Shown here in pieces: positions 1 to 12,601 of a DNA stretch of 60,000 bases (the stretch's first letter is position 1; the number at the start of each line of letters is the position of its first letter). The translations under genes were made by a program, and so were the position numbers. The stretch is taken from contig NC_134033.1 of the NCBI RefSeq assembly GCF_964204645.1, positions 9,398,231-9,458,230 on the forward strand, written 5' to 3'. This DNA comes from Tubulanus polymorphus. Its lineage: Eukaryota > Nemertea > Palaeonemertea > Tubulaniformes > Tubulanidae. Under the pieces are notes generated by a model. The model did no database searches and was not told where the DNA came from. It saw nothing but the letters and a program-made list of their open reading frames with translations.

Positions 1-1141
1 ATGACGTTGACAGAATTAAGGCTGCACTTCTGTTTACACACCTTATAGTACATGTAAAGTAGTTTTAAAACTCCCAGAAATGTAGCATACATAAAATGTT
101 TATGATGCTACACGATCGGAGACTTCCCCGACTTAAAGTTTTTCAGATAATGTTTTTGTTATTTTCTTATATTTCATTATTCCTTGTTTAAATGATAATG
201 TATATGTAAAATAAATTAGTAAGTATATATAGGTTTCCTTTAAATTCATATTTCTCGCAAGTATATCGAAATCCAGCGTTCGTAGAATGAAAAAGTGATA
301 TGCGCGAAAACTAACGCTAGTGCGCGAAAACTACCGACATGACATGAGGAAATGGTCCCTGGATATCACTTCCGGTTGCAATGCATTTTGGAATTTTTTT
401 ACAAGGGGTTATCCCAAGGATGCCACTCTACCACCTAGTGGCTGATTTGGACATGTAAGTGCTTTCAATCTGAGAAGGTAGGTAATATTCGTTAAGTGCG
501 CGAAAACTCCCGAAACTACCCTATAGTACACTATCCCTGATGGAATAATAAGCTCCACTCGACAAACTCGTTCCCGTGCATTTTTATCTCTGTTTCAGCA
601 CACACACAGCCCCTCTACCATCAATGCCTAACCCCTGTTTGACCAACTGTGGGCGTTTTCCTTTGAAACATAAGCCTAATTGTAAAAGATAAGCATTAAT
701 CTATGTTAATGCTGCATCTTTATCATGAAACCTAAGAAAGATTATTCTATTAATTAGGCCTATTCAAATTTTCTGTCCACTACCACGTGGAAATGATAAG
801 ACCCAGTCAAAATTGTGCATCACGCTTTGACCAAGAAATTGGTTCTAGGCTATAAATTTTACGACTCAAGCGAATCTTTTCTTCAACAAAGCCGCTTTTA
901 GTTTGATGCAAAATGAAATTTGCTTTTAAAATGTGTAACTAGGCCTAATCAAAAGGATATTTCAAAAGCAAACTTTGCCGGGCCAAGAGCCATATTCATA
1001 GAATTCAATTTTTTCCGAACCATTATGCCTCTTTCATCATAACATTATTTATCCTATTTCAAGATCTTAGGCCTACAAGTAGAGAGAGGGCCTACGTTTG
1101 GTTCAAATCGGAATTTTAAGATTTATTTCATTTAATTCCAG
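1..1141. other. unassigned DNA with E2F-like words
   Basis: No credible coding frame. The word TGCGCGAAAACT (or a close form) occurs near 301, 320 and 497; its complement contains TTTTCGCGC, which resembles an E2F/DP site. Whether it is a promoter cannot be told from sequence alone. Confidence 0.3.
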
Positions 1142-1621
1142 GTTTTCACTGTAGATTATCAAAGACATGTGGCTTTGTGGGAGTTCATGGTTGTTTGATA
1201 ATCCATTATTTGTAAGTGTAAGGCTATTTGAGGGATTCGAAACCGACATTTTGTAAATTTTGTAGCTTTATTACGTTTAATTCCAGATGTTTATCATGAC
1301 ATGTTTCATTTCGGGGGTTTGTCAGCGAGTTGGTATGCTGTCGGCAGAAGTAGTTTGATAATTCGTTTCATGTAAGTAAACAGCTATTTGAAGGATTCGA
1401 AACCGAAATCTGTATTGTGAATTTTTTAGTTGTATTTTGTTTGTCCGCGAGTTTGTATACTGTCAAATGAAGTTTCTTCGTCAATTTGTCGTATGTAAGT
1501 ATCAATCTATAGGTTATATAGGCCCTATTAGGGGTTCGATACAGAAATTTGGTGAATTCCTCAGATTTATTTTAATTTATTCCAGGTTATTTATCTGAAA
1601 AATATGTACTTTATTTCATAG
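1142..1621 (+). repeat. four exon-like tandem units
   Basis: Four diverged units in a row look like small exons. Each begins after an AG acceptor with a T-rich tract (1141, 1286, 1429, 1585) and ends before GTAAGT (1212, 1372, 1495, 1622). The first three units, with the flanking GGATTCGAAACCGA-type sequence after the donor, are recognisably related, spaced about 140 bp. They lie just upstream of a possible coding start at 1647, so duplicated 5' untranslated exons are one reading. A decayed tandem repeat that happens to keep splice-like borders is the alternative. Confidence 0.4.
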
Positions 1622-1646
1622 GTAAGTCTTTGATTGAAAACTAAAA

Positions 1647-2143
1647 ATGGATGATAGTACTAAATTTGATGTTGATTCACATGACCAATCTAGTAAGTAT
1701 GGCTCACTCGTCTTTTAGAATAAGAGACCTATTGCATTAATCCTTCAATTCAAGTTGCTATACAACCTTTTATACAGATATTTACTTTATCAATATAAAC
1801 ATGTATTTGCCATTAGCCATACAATTCAGTAAAACTTTTCCCGTCCAGATTTTGAAACATCATTTGACTCAATTTTTCCTCCTAGAAAATTGCTTTAGCT
1901 CATTCCAATGTTCGCAGTAAAAGTGAATGTAGCGTGTATGATTCCCATCCATCAATTTTGTCTTGTTTCGTATTTTTAGCGAAAATCTCGAAAAAGTCTG
2001 ACGTCGAGGCAGGATGTGGCCAGACAAAGACATATTCTTGGGAAATATTTAAAGACGCATGGCAAACACACTATTGTTCACTTTTTCCTATCCTTATTTT
2101 GAAATTGAAGTATTGTAATAAACTATTGATTTATTTTTGTTGA
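1647..2143 (+). CDS. possible two-exon small protein
   Basis: Putative gene, not recognised. Exon 1 would run 1647-1692 (ATG to a strong donor GTAAGTAT at 1693) and exon 2 from 1980, after the acceptor TATTTTTAG, to the stop at 2143. The two pieces together are 210 nt, exactly 70 codons including stop, with phase kept across the intron. The product would be 69 residues, acidic at the start (MDDSTKFDVDSHDQS) and hydrophobic at the end. An AATAAA lies at about 2117, inside the last codons, which weakens the model. No domain is visible. Confidence 0.28.
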
Positions 2144-4640
2144 TCAACGCAACTAGTTTTGTTGTTTTCTTTCTTAATTTACATTTGAATTGGATGGTCA
2201 TCTTGCGTAGGAGTCAGTTTGTCATCGAAGCAATACAGTCTAACTTGTTGACGTCTCAGATGCAGCGGGGCAGGGCGGTCATTATATTGTGGACTTATCC
2301 AAATAACACTTAAACAGCCCAACGTGTTTCAGTGTGTAAACTCCGTCGTACTCGGCATTATAAGACAGTGAGGAATTGAGTTTTAGTCACCTGAGCCCTC
2401 GGCTTGATTCGACCAAAAAGACCTTAACTGACTTCGCAGAATTTGATTATGAGTCAAGGATTTTCTAAATTTCTGAATGCTTTCTCTGGTTTTAAGATCA
2501 ATTCAAATTCAATCTTCAAAATATTTTATTGAAAGAAATTCTACTGAAGACAGATTTTGAAATGAAGGATATATCCAGGCAAATAATTATAGCATAATCA
2601 ACTGATGATCATCAAGGTGAAGTTTTCATTCATCTTCGGCTAATTTGTCTACCCCTGATGATTGAAGCATTTTGGTTACTCGCGCCAATTAGTCAGCCAC
2701 AGTCGATTTTCATGCCATCAGACCTCTTTCCATCTGTAATTAAGCAATTAAGCAATAATTACTTAGGTAAGGAGCAAAATAATATATAGATATCTTAGGA
2801 GACTATTTGAAATCATGAGTTTGTTGTGAAAATCTATTACTACAGTCTCGTAGAGCATAGACACCAAGCCACGTGGCATTGGTATTTTTAGGGCTATTCA
2901 GTTTACTCCAAAACAAGTCAATGATTAACATTAAAAAAGCTTCATATCAAGGGTATGTCGCAGGACTCGTGACGCCCATGAATTATCATCCCATAATTAC
3001 AATGAATCCAATTCTGCATGTACGTTAGCACGACTGATTACTAATCCAAATATTGCATTACAAAAAAACAATTACGCAAAACGTCAAGTACTTACAGCAT
3101 CTGAGACAGTTGCGCTTAAGTTAGCGTGTTAAGTTAAGTCTTTGGCTGTCAATGTCGAAAAAGCCTAATTTGAAACATACATTTGCGCACTGTGGTTAAA
3201 TATTCCTGCAAGAATCCGCAAAGGAATTGAAGACCGTAGTGCCCAGTTCATTCCACGAATAATAGCTGGAAAGAAAGTAATCAAAATAAATTGTCATGCA
3301 CATTCAGTGTAAACCAGGCCATAACTAGCTGCTATTAAGGCATTCCACTGACTGGCTCTACCCATTATATTTAGGGCCTAAATCTATTCTAGGCGCATCC
3401 CCCAAAAAAGCTAGGCATCAAGTAAGTAGCCAACAATGATCATTGCTTCACCGAGTAGGCCTACTCATTTGCTAGCATACTCATATTATTAAAGAAATCA
3501 TTTAATACATTCCCTGGTTAACGGATTCTCACCTTAAAATACATAAACTCCGCTGTCGTTGTCATCGATCCGAGTCGTCAACTGAACGCGGAAGTAAAAT
3601 TCCGTGTGAAAATTCCTACAATTTCTGTCCATATCACGTTGATTTGACCCCGAAATCTTCAGGAAATGTAGCCAACGTAAATTGATTTACGAATAGAATT
3701 ATTCAATTGACTCATTTTAGAAATCATGGTTTCGTGAAATTCATTAAAGTCCTAAAACTCGCGATAAATTTAAGCCGAAAATGATTTCAACCATCCACCA
3801 TGTTGTTTCATTAATAAAACAATTGTTGCGCGCCGGCGCTGTACTGTGATAATGCATGGTTTCACAAGGATTCGAACCCTCGACCTCTCAGTTGGGGGTC
3901 AAACACCTTATCCACCATGCCACAGGACAGGACGCTATTTTTAACGTTAGTGGGAGTACCGGACAGGGCGAGTCGCAATTGCTACTATCATCCGGTGTTA
4001 TCTTTCAGTAAGTAATTTTAAGTTTAAAAAAGGACGGAGAGTGCATAGATATAATCTACGCGGAGCGAATGCGTGTTATATTACTATCAGAATTCTACAT
4101 TTCAATTAGAAGCAGTTAGTTGTCGAGTCTGATAGAAGATGAATTTTATGTGCGAAAAAAAGTGGAAAATAAGTAAATAATAATAATAACAATCAACAGA
4201 ATTACAAAAGGGTTTTCGACGAAAGTCAGAAAACCCTAAAAATATGAATACCTGATTTCAATAATGATGTACCAACAAGTGCGTGAAAGATCGATACCGG
4301 TACCCGGTATTGGGGAAATCCCAGTTGAAGTCTACTACAAGTCACAAGTGGAATTGTTTGTTTGTTTCTGTTTCAGCCTCTCCTGTTGCCAGGCAGAATA
4401 ATTTTTTTTCGTAGGATGATAGAGTCACAAAACTCAATTTTTTATCTGAATTAGGGTTAGGGTGAATTCCTACGAAAAAGATTATGCAGGCACTGGGCTC
4501 CATCAACATATACGGAAGTTTGAAGTTTTCATGAAGACTAGGCCTACTCGTGTCAATAATTGTATAATAATTGAAAATAAAACAAGACTGTATAATTTTT
4601 TGATATAATCATTTTAAACAAATAAAAACGAAGTAATTCA
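2144..4640. other. unassigned AT-rich DNA
   Basis: No supported gene. It contains the SINE head described at 3853-3928, a short palindrome near 4209-4241 (GGGTTTTC ... GAAAACCC), and two TTAGGG words near 4451 that are too few to be telomeric. Confidence 0.5.
3853..3928 (-). repeat. tRNA-derived SINE head
   Basis: On the minus strand the sequence carries an A-box-like TGGCATGGTGGATAAGG (3907-3923) followed at tRNA spacing by a perfect B box GGTTCGAATCC (3868-3878). The middle resembles a tRNA anticodon arm, but the sequence at the canonical acceptor positions does not pair, so it is a pol III-type SINE or tRNA pseudogene rather than a working tRNA. Confidence 0.55.
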
Positions 4641-4700
4641 AATGCTAAATAATAAACGATTTATTTGCAATTTATACTGTATAAGCAACTACAGTTCAAC

Positions 4701-5441
4701 TCAGATTTCGGTCCAAGGGCTGCGTAACGCATCAAAGACATTTCTATATACAGGAATTTCATTATTGTCAGCATCCCTTTCACAAGCCCCATCCCCACTC
4801 TCTCCATCGCTGCTGTCGTCAAAATAGTCGTCGTCATCGAATGATTCATGGTCAGACTCATCATTCTCGGACTCATCAAGGTCATCTTCTGGATTCTGTT
4901 CAGTATCGTCAACCAGAGGGGGAAGTTGCCTGCGTCGATTACGAGGAAGTGCTGCACTACAATGGCGTTTTAGCTGAGCCATTGATGGGAAGTAAACCGA
5001 ACAGGTAAGACATGTTCTTTCTTTCAGAGTTGGTAGAGCGACAACCGGATTGAAAAGATCATAAGGTATTTCTTTAAACTCCTTCCTAATTTCTGGGTTA
5101 CAATTTCCACCTCGAGAAAGCATGATATTCTGAGATGGTGATGCAAATTTCATCGTATTAGAATCTACAATTTCCCCGGGAGCAGGAATTTTTATGCCAC
5201 TAGTAGTTTGTGTTAGTGGGTATGGGCTTGGTAAAAATCTACCCCCCAAGACATCGGGCCAGTTGCTCCGCCATGGGCCACAGCACTCTCTATCGTCACA
5301 GCGCACAATTTGGAGAACGTACCGGCTTTGCCGTACATGGGCAGCCGCCCATTTTAAATCCGCGGGGGACAATATAATCAGCAGGATCAATGAATTCTGC
5401 CACCACAGGGTTCGAATCAATGACTACATTAGACCACACAG
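4701..5441 (-). pseudogene. transposase-like gene, 3' part (split by element A)
   Basis: This is the 3' part of the minus-strand gene whose 5' part is at 12602-14682. Residues continue in sense across the insertion point at 5442. Near 5345 the frame changes, because the piece from 5441 and the long frame ending at 4701 overlap in different registers, so it is broken. The long frame holds a region rich in Cys and Trp (RCDDRECCGPWRSNWP), then a C-x2-C...H-type finger (TCLTCSVYFPS with downstream H and C), and a strongly acidic tail of D, E and S. A minus-strand AATAAA lies just past the stop near 4660. I read it as the C-terminal part of a transposon-encoded protein; the family name is not certain. 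Confidence 0.5.
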
Positions 5442-6050
5442 AACGCAGTCTCAAATGTTTTGTGACTTTCTCAAAATGTATCAAAAATTTAACTAATTTT
5501 TAGTTCATAAGTCCTCAAATATTCATAAATGAACAGTTAAAAATTGTTGAAACATGTCGACTCTGCTGTAAAATCAACCTATTAACAGTCCGGAATTTGG
5601 GATAATATTGGGCTTTAGAGAACATAATGCCCCCGAGGTCTTCACATTTACAGAAAAGATTACGTAAGTGATTCACGCGCAGCTCGCGATAGGCGCACAA
5701 TAGAAATCTGAGCCGCGCGTTCTTTGAGTGTCACCAATTAAGAGGACCGCTATTGTGAAAATTGACTGCGGGAGGAATATTCCTCCCAATGTCAATCGAT
5801 GGAAATTTGACCATGGGGTCCGATATTCAAAGGATTGACTTTGGGAGGAATATTCCTCCCAAGGTCAAACGAAGAGAATTTGACCTTCAGGTCTGATATT
5901 CAAAGTATCGACTTCGGGAGGAATGTTCCTCCGAATGTCAAACGAAGGAAACTGGACCTGGTCTGTTATTCGAAATATAGACTTTGGGATTAATGTTCTT
6001 CCAAACGACTAAACGCTAAAACCTGAGCTTTTAGAATGATAGGTGTATAT
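5442..6050 (+). repeat. element A left terminal inverted repeat
   Basis: It matches the reverse complement of 11912-12597. The outer part is unique; the inner part (5770-6010) is a run of about 60 bp units, each centred on GGGAGGAATATTCCTCCC or a decayed form, separated by GGTC(C/T)GATATTCAAAG-like words. The right end carries one more unit than the left, so unit number varies. Confidence 0.75.
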
Positions 6051-6549
6051 ATTAATTATATTGGTGTAATAATTGTTTTAATAAGTAGTATACTATAGCG
6101 ACGACACCAGACATATTTAGGGAATTTTAGTGATAATGTACACGGTATTTGAGGGTCTGCGACGAATGATTTATAGAAAGTTGAATAGCTGTAGTGCAGG
6201 TTCTAATAATAAGGCTTATATAGTCTTCACATCGCAATCAGTTGTTAGAATGCATCTTCCTTTTTCTTTACTTGATCTTGAGTCTTTGACTAGTTAAATT
6301 TTTTCTTCATTGATTGACGCTGGGAGGTCTAGATCAAATTATACTGTTAATCAAATCAATTATTTTTCAACTGCAAATTCACACTTGATATTGATATTAA
6401 CAATCAATATTACTTATTTCATTATATGGCGCACTGCTGCAAATTGTAATCAGTGTGCTTTGCATGAGTATAAAATTAACACAAGCTGAAAGAATCGAAA
6501 TTTAAATACGTGGATGATAAAAATCAAGTTAAAAGGCGTAGGGACGGAG

Positions 6550-7200
6550 AGATCTGGCGAAAAAAAACAGTAATGGGTGCAAAATGGACCCATGCCTAAT
6601 CGCCCGACCAAAAACGACGGACCAGACCTGAGTCAAATTAAGCGTGTTGATTTAAACTGGTTCTGGAAGTCAGTCACTTCGCTTGGTTTAAGTATGGACT
6701 CGTTTTAGATTCCATGGTTTAAGCATTGTTTAGTAACGAGTGAATGGGTTTGAAGTTGAATGTGAAATGAATTTGAACATGAAAATCTGCGCGCTCTTTG
6801 GTAAGCCATGCGTAAAATTTAAGTCGGACCTGATTCGAGCCAATTTAGCCCCGACAAATCGTCTCTATAGCCGCGATCACACGTGTATTTTTTTAGGCCA
6901 GGGCCAAATTTGGGCCGGACCAACTGTTCACACGGGTGCCAATGGGCCCGAGCCTGTTTGGCCCGGGCCAAATTTGGCCCGACCAAAAACGTCGGACCGG
7001 GCCCGAGCACCAGACAAATGACTGCGTGTGAATTGCAACTAGCACCGTAAATGATCCACTTCGCTTTGTTTGAGCATTGTTTAGTATCGAGTGAATGGTT
7101 TGCGTGTGAACGCACTCTCTAATTACCAAATTTGGCCCGAGCCTAATCGGTGCTAATTTGGCCCGGGCCAAATCGTCTCCGTGTGATCGCGGCTTATGTG
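6550..7200. repeat. GC-rich palindromic block inside A
   Basis: In AT-rich surroundings this block repeats the self-complementary GGCCCGGGCCAAATTTGGCC theme. It has inner inverted ends: AGCCGCGATCACACG near 6869 and CGTGTGATCGCGGCT near 7180. A reversed copy is in A' at about 34370-35000. The open frames through it are by-products of its composition. It looks like a MITE nested in an ancestor of A. Confidence 0.5.
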
Positions 7201-8907
7201 GGTCATGATTGTTGAGAGAAATTTTTCCCTTTATGTTTGCAAATTAGCCATTGTCCTAGTTTTAACTTCTGATTTGTACCCTGTATAGGGTTTATATTTC
7301 TGTTTGTACTCTTTCATAGAAATACGACAGATATCAAATGGAATCTTTGATTTAAGACACTGTAAACCGGTACACACTAATATGTCCATCCATCCGACCT
7401 ACGAGCGATCATCTCATTAATGTGATAATTGCTCGTAAATCCGACAGCTACGTTTTACAACTAGAAATATATTAGATCAGATTCCTAATAATAAAATCAT
7501 TACTATTAAGAATATGTTATTGATTATGGATAAATTCAAAAAGAATTGACAAAATATATTGCTTTGAATGGCCTTTAGATATTGGATAGGGCGATTTTGA
7601 ATTATTTTTGGGGAATTTTATCGAGAAGCTCAAACTCCCTAAGGCGATAAATTCTTTAAGGCAGATCTTTTCCGATTATGATCCCACCATATGAATTGTT
7701 CACGAAACTATTATGTATAAACACCTCACAATTAACGAAATGAATCAGTGACGTCCTGTTGCACAAGCTATATTACACAATGATAAAAAGCCTATTATAG
7801 TCGAGTTGGATTTCTCGATGTATAAATGCAGGGAGGGTTGGGAGCTTTATGTTCAATAACATTAGGTTCCAATGTTTGCTCTATGGATTTCAAAATAAAA
7901 GAAAAATCTACGTTTAAACGTGATATCTGTTTCATTACTCGTGATATATCGGGGAATCTCTGCAATAAAATTGGACGATTTCAAAAATATTACAAAATGA
8001 GCAAATTGCGATTCTTAGTGATTTTTGCTAACAGTATTGATTCTAGCGTATACGTGGATTTGTGTGATATGTAATAAGTAACGTAGCGAATAATCAAAGT
8101 ATCTACTGTAGCTAGATATGACAATTAAAAATCCCCCAGAATATCTCCTTCAATATACCCTCATCCGTTCAAAAAAGATCACCTGGTAAAGATTTCCTAT
8201 GTAGAAATCTAAAAAATCTAAACCCTGGGTAAACATACCCTGGGTAAAAATCCCCCAAATATTCATACTTGGTGATTGTCAAGAACATGTCAAAGCACGA
8301 TGTTTCTCGAATTTGCAATGAGACTGAAATATGTTTGAACTTTTAAATGAAATCTTTCGTTGCGATAAATTCTTACGGAAAAAATAAATTGTAAGAATTA
8401 ATAAGAGTAATAAACTTTTACTTGTAATATCTCAAGATTCGAACTGGAATATTTTTGAATTTCAGCTGTGCGATGCCATGAATTATTAGAAATAACGTAC
8501 TTTTGATATTAAATATTTTAGATTCAAGCTAGTGTAATATATTTGAAATGCGCGATGAACCCCTTTACTAAGCTGTGCAATAACTACATGTATATGTACT
8601 AATTTAGTATCAATGAAACGTTAATTTGTAGTATGTTTTAATTTAAATAGCATAGTTTGTATGGGCATATTGATATCCTTACGGTATTCGACAGTAAAAT
8701 ATGAATAAATTGGATATACGTATCAATAATACGAATTAATTGACCTTAAGATTGTATCTACTTATAATCCCTTCAAAGGGAGGGGATTACCTAATTTGAA
8801 GAATTGGGGATTTTTACTCGCTTACTTAGATGTTTTGAATTATTGACTTAGTTATTTTATTAAGTTTAAGTTAATCACTAGTAAGTTTATTCATTGACCA
8901 CTTGCAT

Positions 8908-9620
8908 GATAGTTCTTGATATATTCATTATATGCAATGAAATGAAATGTAAGTTCATCACATTTCTAAACTCATTAATACCGATTTTAATTGTTTTAAG
9001 CCCCATGAAAAATATGTGATGTCATTTTATTGAAAGCTTTATGTTTTATTAACATTGGCAGTAGTTCTCATAAATTTTCCTTGGCCTTTTTTTCCGTGGC
9101 CATTTTTTCCTAGACAAATTACCTTGGCCATTTTTTCCTTGGCCATTCTTTCCTGGCCATTTTTCCTTGGCCATTTTCCCAACATTCTGGGGTTTTTTAC
9201 AACTAACCCTTAGCAATGCACTGTAATGAACAATTTACTTTGTTTTGCTCAATTAACTACTTGTAATCAATTCACTATAGAACTGTGGTCGATCCTAACA
9301 AAGAGTCCGGCGTGCTATTCTAAACTTCAGTGGACAAAAATCTCTTTCTAAAAATTATATTGCTAAGATATTCTTAGTCTTCATCCTTCAGCATGAACTC
9401 TAGGCCTGGATATATTTCGGATTCATTAAATGGTATCATGTGTGTGTAGAACGTTTGGGCGAAGGTATTATCCCCCTGGATCACGCGTAAAACAAACAGA
9501 AAACATATTTTCATATATACATAGGTCACATATATACATAGGTCATCGCATTATAGAAATTGAACTGTTGACAAGTTGTATTAAATCTCTATAGATGAAA
9601 CACTTTTAAGGAAAATGCAT
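8908..9620. mobile_element. insertion present in A, absent from A'
   Basis: A' reads straight through the equivalent point (near 29575), while A has about 710 extra bases flanked by TGCAT (8903-8907 and 9616-9620). This fits an insertion with a 5 bp duplication. No coding or clear terminal repeats; it holds the short tandem array at 9066-9182. Confidence 0.45.
9066..9182 (+). repeat. short tandem repeat, CCTTGGCCATTTTT
   Basis: About six imperfect copies of a 14-18 bp unit (CCTTGGCCATTTTTT and variants). Confidence 0.7.
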
Positions 9621-11911
9621 TATGTTTGTTGTTTCTATATAACTACTATCGACTTGCGCCTCGGGTTCAGTCAACTCGCCATCTTCATGATTGAAATATT
9701 TGATTAGGCAATCCTATCAAAAGTGGCGTAAATTCATACAAGCGAATAAATTGTTGTTTCCAAAGGTTTTTGATACCGGCTCGTCTACACGGTAATGGTC
9801 GAAATTCCCCGGTAAAAATCCCCTAAGAAGACCCATTAAAGAGCTTATGATTTGCTGCCGCTGGTATGTTTTCGTTTGTATTGCAAAGTCCAAAATAACT
9901 GGAATCGTTTTAAAGGATTTCTGTGAAAATTTTCAATTTTTCCCCACACGTCAACAAGTGCCTTTCAAATCAAGATCGATTCCTCATGCGTAAAAACGAT
10001 TGAAGCAATTTTTGCAGTTTTATTTATTTATGATTTGATACGTCAAGATTTCAGTTAGAAGGGCAACATCATCGTTTATGTTAGTTAGCGAAGCTTGGTA
10101 TACAAGCAAGCTGACAATAACAGGCCAGTGAATTTTATCGGTTTAGGCTTTGTATAGCTCATTATCTACAGAAAGTCAGTGATTAAGTCCTAAGTAAATA
10201 TTGCTCAATTAATGAGAATTCATTGTACAAGCGATGACAGGCCTATGAGGCACCCGTAAATCAAAGATGTATTTCACGGATTTTGCTGTGCGATGCGATA
10301 AATTATTGAAACTTTTTATTTGAAATATCTTTGAAATACTATTTGAAATTTGAAATATTATTTTACCAGTGCGATAACTTTTAGTATTAGTTTAGTATTA
10401 ATGAAGTATTTCAATCTTTGGATAAACGTTGGAAAAATGGCAGGGGGGAAATTGCCGCTAAATAAACATTAGAATTTGCAAGTTTTGTAGTAACTTTGAA
10501 TTGTTAAATTTTACTGGACATTGGTGTATGCTGAATATCACGAACAACGAAACATATATCTCATAAAAACGTTGATTGTCTTTTTCAACTTTCATCATTT
10601 CAATAACAATCAATGGATTTTTAAGTCGATTTAATTACCAGGATAGCGACTATATGCGTTTGTGCTTTTAATCAACTAGTTTCCGAATCCGTGGTATGTC
10701 GATCAAATAATAATTTTTAAGTCGAGAAAAAGTAAGATGCATTCTATCAACTAATTTCAATGTAAAGACTATAATGTTTCCTATATGAATCAATACTAAA
10801 TCATTCATACCGCAGGCCACTTAATCTTAAGCTTGATTGTGAGAGGTGTTTAAACATAATGGTCACATGAGTAATTAAATGGTTGTGTCACAAAGGGAGA
10901 AATCTGCCTTAGACATAACATCCCGATATCTGGAGTTCTGGGCTTAGTAACGCATGTTTAGAATGAATTTTATCCGATATTCTTGTAACATAATGTTTTT
11001 TCTCTGCAAATTCCTGACGTTTTCTGGGAGCTAACGTTCAGTGGCTAGTAGGCTGGATTGTATTTTCCCTTATTTCATAGATCTCCATGCATATAAACTT
11101 GAACTGAACTGAATGGTCACTGAGTTCGGTTAGGAGTAAAAACCTCCTTATCAACTCCTTAATTTCTGAATTGTATGTAAAGGAGTGAAGAAAGAAACAA
11201 ACCCTCATACCGAATACACTTTTACGTATAAATGAGAATAATGCTCACTAGGACGATGGCTAATTTGCGACCGTAAATGAAAGAAATACGACTCGAATAA
11301 TTTTTTTTTATTATGCGTGACACGCGAATCTCCTATTAACACTAGTGATGAGAGAAGAATCCACACGAATCGAAATGTATCAGCTTCATAACGATCTTTA
11401 ATCCTTGAATGACCATTCTTAATTAACACAAAACACTTAATATAAATGATTTGTATCGATTACTATAGAATTTCCATTTAAAGAATGCATTTATCAAATT
11501 ACGTCCATTGACTCTGAAAATGAACCTTTAAACCCGTAAATTAGCTAAACTCGTGCCGTATTAAGCTATTTAGATTTATCGCAGTCTAGTGAAAATTTGT
11601 AAGCAGTCCTAATATATTCCCTGTATAATCAAAACTTAATTTCTATGTTATGCACGTGTTTTAATTACGATTTCCCCTCTACATGTTTATCGAGAAGGGC
11701 CTGATTACAATCTGATTACAGTTGATTGTCAACAAAGTTATAGCAATTTACTGTTAGACAAAGAAAATACAAAATCTATTTAGTTTTCTAAAATTGTATG
11801 TAGGCCTATGTCTCATACCGTCTCATTACCTCGAACACTGTGTATCGTATCACTCGAAATTCATAAATCTACCGGCTTTATGGCTTTAAAAAAACTAATT
11901 ACACCCAAAAC

Positions 11912-12597
11912 ACCTATCTTTCTAAAATTTCAGGTTACAGCATTTAGTGGTGGGAGGAAAAATTCCTCCCTAAATCAATATACTTTGAATCTAAGACTCG
12001 GGTTCATTTTCCTTCAGTTGACCAATGACAATATTTCGAATATCAGACCAGGTCCATTTTCCTTCGTTTGACCATGGATGTATAAACTAGATTATACGTC
12101 CATGGTTTGACATAGGGAGGAACAATCCTCCCGACGTCGATACTTTGAATATCAGACCTGAAGGTCAAATTCTCTTCGTTTGACCTTGGGAGGAATATTC
12201 CTCCCAAAGTCAATTCTTTGAATATCGGACCCCATGGTCAAGTTTCCATCGATTGACATTGGGAGGAATATTCCTCCCGCAGTCAATTTTCACAATAGCG
12301 GTCCTCTTAATTGGTGACACTCAAAGAACGCGCGGCTCAGATTTCTATTGTGCGCCTATCGCGAGCTGCGCGTGAATCACTTACGTAATCTTTTCTGTAA
12401 ATGTGAAGACCTCGGGGGCATTATGTTCTCTAAAGCCCGATATTATCCCAAATTCCGGACTGTTAATAGGTTGATTTTTCGACATGTTTCAACAATTTTT
12501 AACTGTTCATTTATGAATATTTGAGGACTTATGAACTAAAAATTAGTTAAATTTTTGATACATTTTGAGAAAGTCACAAAACATTTGAGACTGCGTT
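11912..12597 (-). repeat. element A right terminal inverted repeat
   Basis: Inverted partner of 5442-6050, with palindromic units at about 11950, 12115, 12187 and 12262. A third example is at 35505-35860, the end of A', where Polinton-like E1 begins. Confidence 0.75.
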
Positions 12598-12601
12598 ACA
12601 G

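Larger units (their letters stand above)
5442..12597. mobile_element. element A: 7.16 kb non-coding DNA transposon with long TIRs
   Basis: The element is bounded by inverted repeats starting AACGCAGTCTCAAATG and is flanked on both sides by ACAG (5438-5441 and 12598-12601), a likely 4 bp target duplication. It splits the minus-strand gene described above, which gives independent proof of insertion. Inside I find no credible coding region; the short frames are random. It contains a GC-rich palindromic block (6550-7200) and an inner insertion (8908-9620). A reversed second copy (A') occupies parts of 21188-35860. The superfamily is unclear: a 4 bp duplication with about 0.6 kb termini is not diagnostic. 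Confidence 0.75.

Noticed and set aside
3853-3928. Functional tRNA gene
   Set aside because: Boxes A and B are good, but the canonical acceptor positions do not pair.
4445-4470. Telomere repeat (TTAGGG)
   Set aside because: Only two copies, no array.
6740-7171. Protein frames rich in Gly/Pro/Ala
   Set aside because: Both strands are open because of GC palindromes; no domain and the region is a repeat.
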